Source: Bacteroidota bacterium (GTDB taxonomy: Bacteria; Bacteroidota; Bacteroidia; Bacteroidales; GCA-2748055). From it: 8,426 nt of DNA. Positions 8,192-8,426 of this stretch are shown in pieces. Position 1 is the first letter of the stretch. Every line of letters begins with the position of its first letter. The position numbers and the translations under genes were made by a program. Where the stretch lies: assembly GCA_030592605.1 (NCBI GenBank), contig JAUVIT010000054.1, positions 1 through 8,426 on the forward strand, read 5' to 3'. Below the pieces are notes generated by a model, which made no database searches, was not told where the DNA came from, and worked only from the letters and a program-made list of their open reading frames with translations.

Positions 8192-8426
8192 TTAAAACTT
8201 AATTTTAATTCTGGTTTCAAGGAGGTCCTTTCTCAACAACAGAATTCCCATATGAAACAGATCTATACTCACCCGCACCTCCGGCCAGGAGACCACCTCT
8301 TTCCAGGCCCTCTGCATTCCCCTTGACCAGTAGATATCATCCATAATGATCACCGACTCATCCCCTGCCCTATCCATCAGTTTCCGCAGGTAATCCACAG
8401 TAGGTTCATAGTGATGGTTGCCATCC
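8192..8426 (-). CDS. Class I SAM-dependent methyltransferase, C-terminal end (5' end outside window)
   Basis: The last 77-78 residues of a gene entering from the right edge; the GTG at 8398 is internal, since the preceding codons continue the same protein (DGNHHYEPT). The pattern DGNHHYEPTVDYL followed by ESVIIMDDIYWSRGM resembles the late strands of class I methyltransferases of the Methyltransf_24 kind, where an IDGxHxY segment and a later DDI acidic pair are typical. The SAM-binding glycine motif should lie upstream and cannot be checked. Substrate unknown. The gene is followed by about 60 AT-rich bases before the ABC ATPase start on the same strand, so they may or may not share a transcript. 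Confidence 0.8.
   Translation of the reverse strand, partial: DGNHHYEPTVDYLRKLMDRAGDESVIIMDDIYWSRGMQRAWKEVVSWPEVRVSIDLFHMGILLLRKDLLETRIKIKF

Overview
The window looks like ordinary chromosomal housekeeping DNA from a member of the Bacteroidota, probably a Bacteroidales or Marinilabiliales relative. The basis is the protein families present (a tandem set of parvulin/SurA-like proteins, an OstA_2-type protein and a conserved DUF2795 protein), the general lack of Shine-Dalgarno sequences before the starts, and one well-formed Bacteroidota-type promoter (GTTG, 19 bp, TATATTTG). No mobile element, CRISPR array, tRNA or rRNA is visible. Genes fill almost the whole window, and no gap exceeds about 65 bases.

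Left part (2-6592, + strand) is a tightly packed, apparently translationally coupled operon: the 3' end of guaB (IMP dehydrogenase), a large two-domain parvulin-type peptidyl-prolyl isomerase, a SurA-like lipoprotein that appears to lack a catalytic parvulin site, a SurA-type chaperone, and an OstA/LptA-like protein. The last four are all predicted to be exported, and together suggest an envelope-biogenesis module for chaperoning outer-membrane proteins and moving or assembling LPS. The last three junctions are a 2-bp gap, a TAATG overlap and an ATGA overlap.

Right part (6594-8426, - strand) converges on the first with a single base between the two stop codons. In transcription order it holds the 3' end of a class I SAM-dependent methyltransferase, a LolD/MacB-type ABC ATPase, a PduO-type cob(I)alamin adenosyltransferase, and a small acidic DUF2795 protein with its own promoter.

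The most unusual detail is the start of the adenosyltransferase. Its intact, family-typical N-terminus, which contains the ATP-binding motif, has no ATG, GTG or TTG available. The expected start, in a four-base overlap with the ABC gene stop, reads ATA instead of ATG. I see no strong sign of a wholly new system. The most notable points are this start codon, the apparently non-catalytic SurA paralogues, and the SurA-OstA linkage, which resembles lptD-surA of Enterobacteria.
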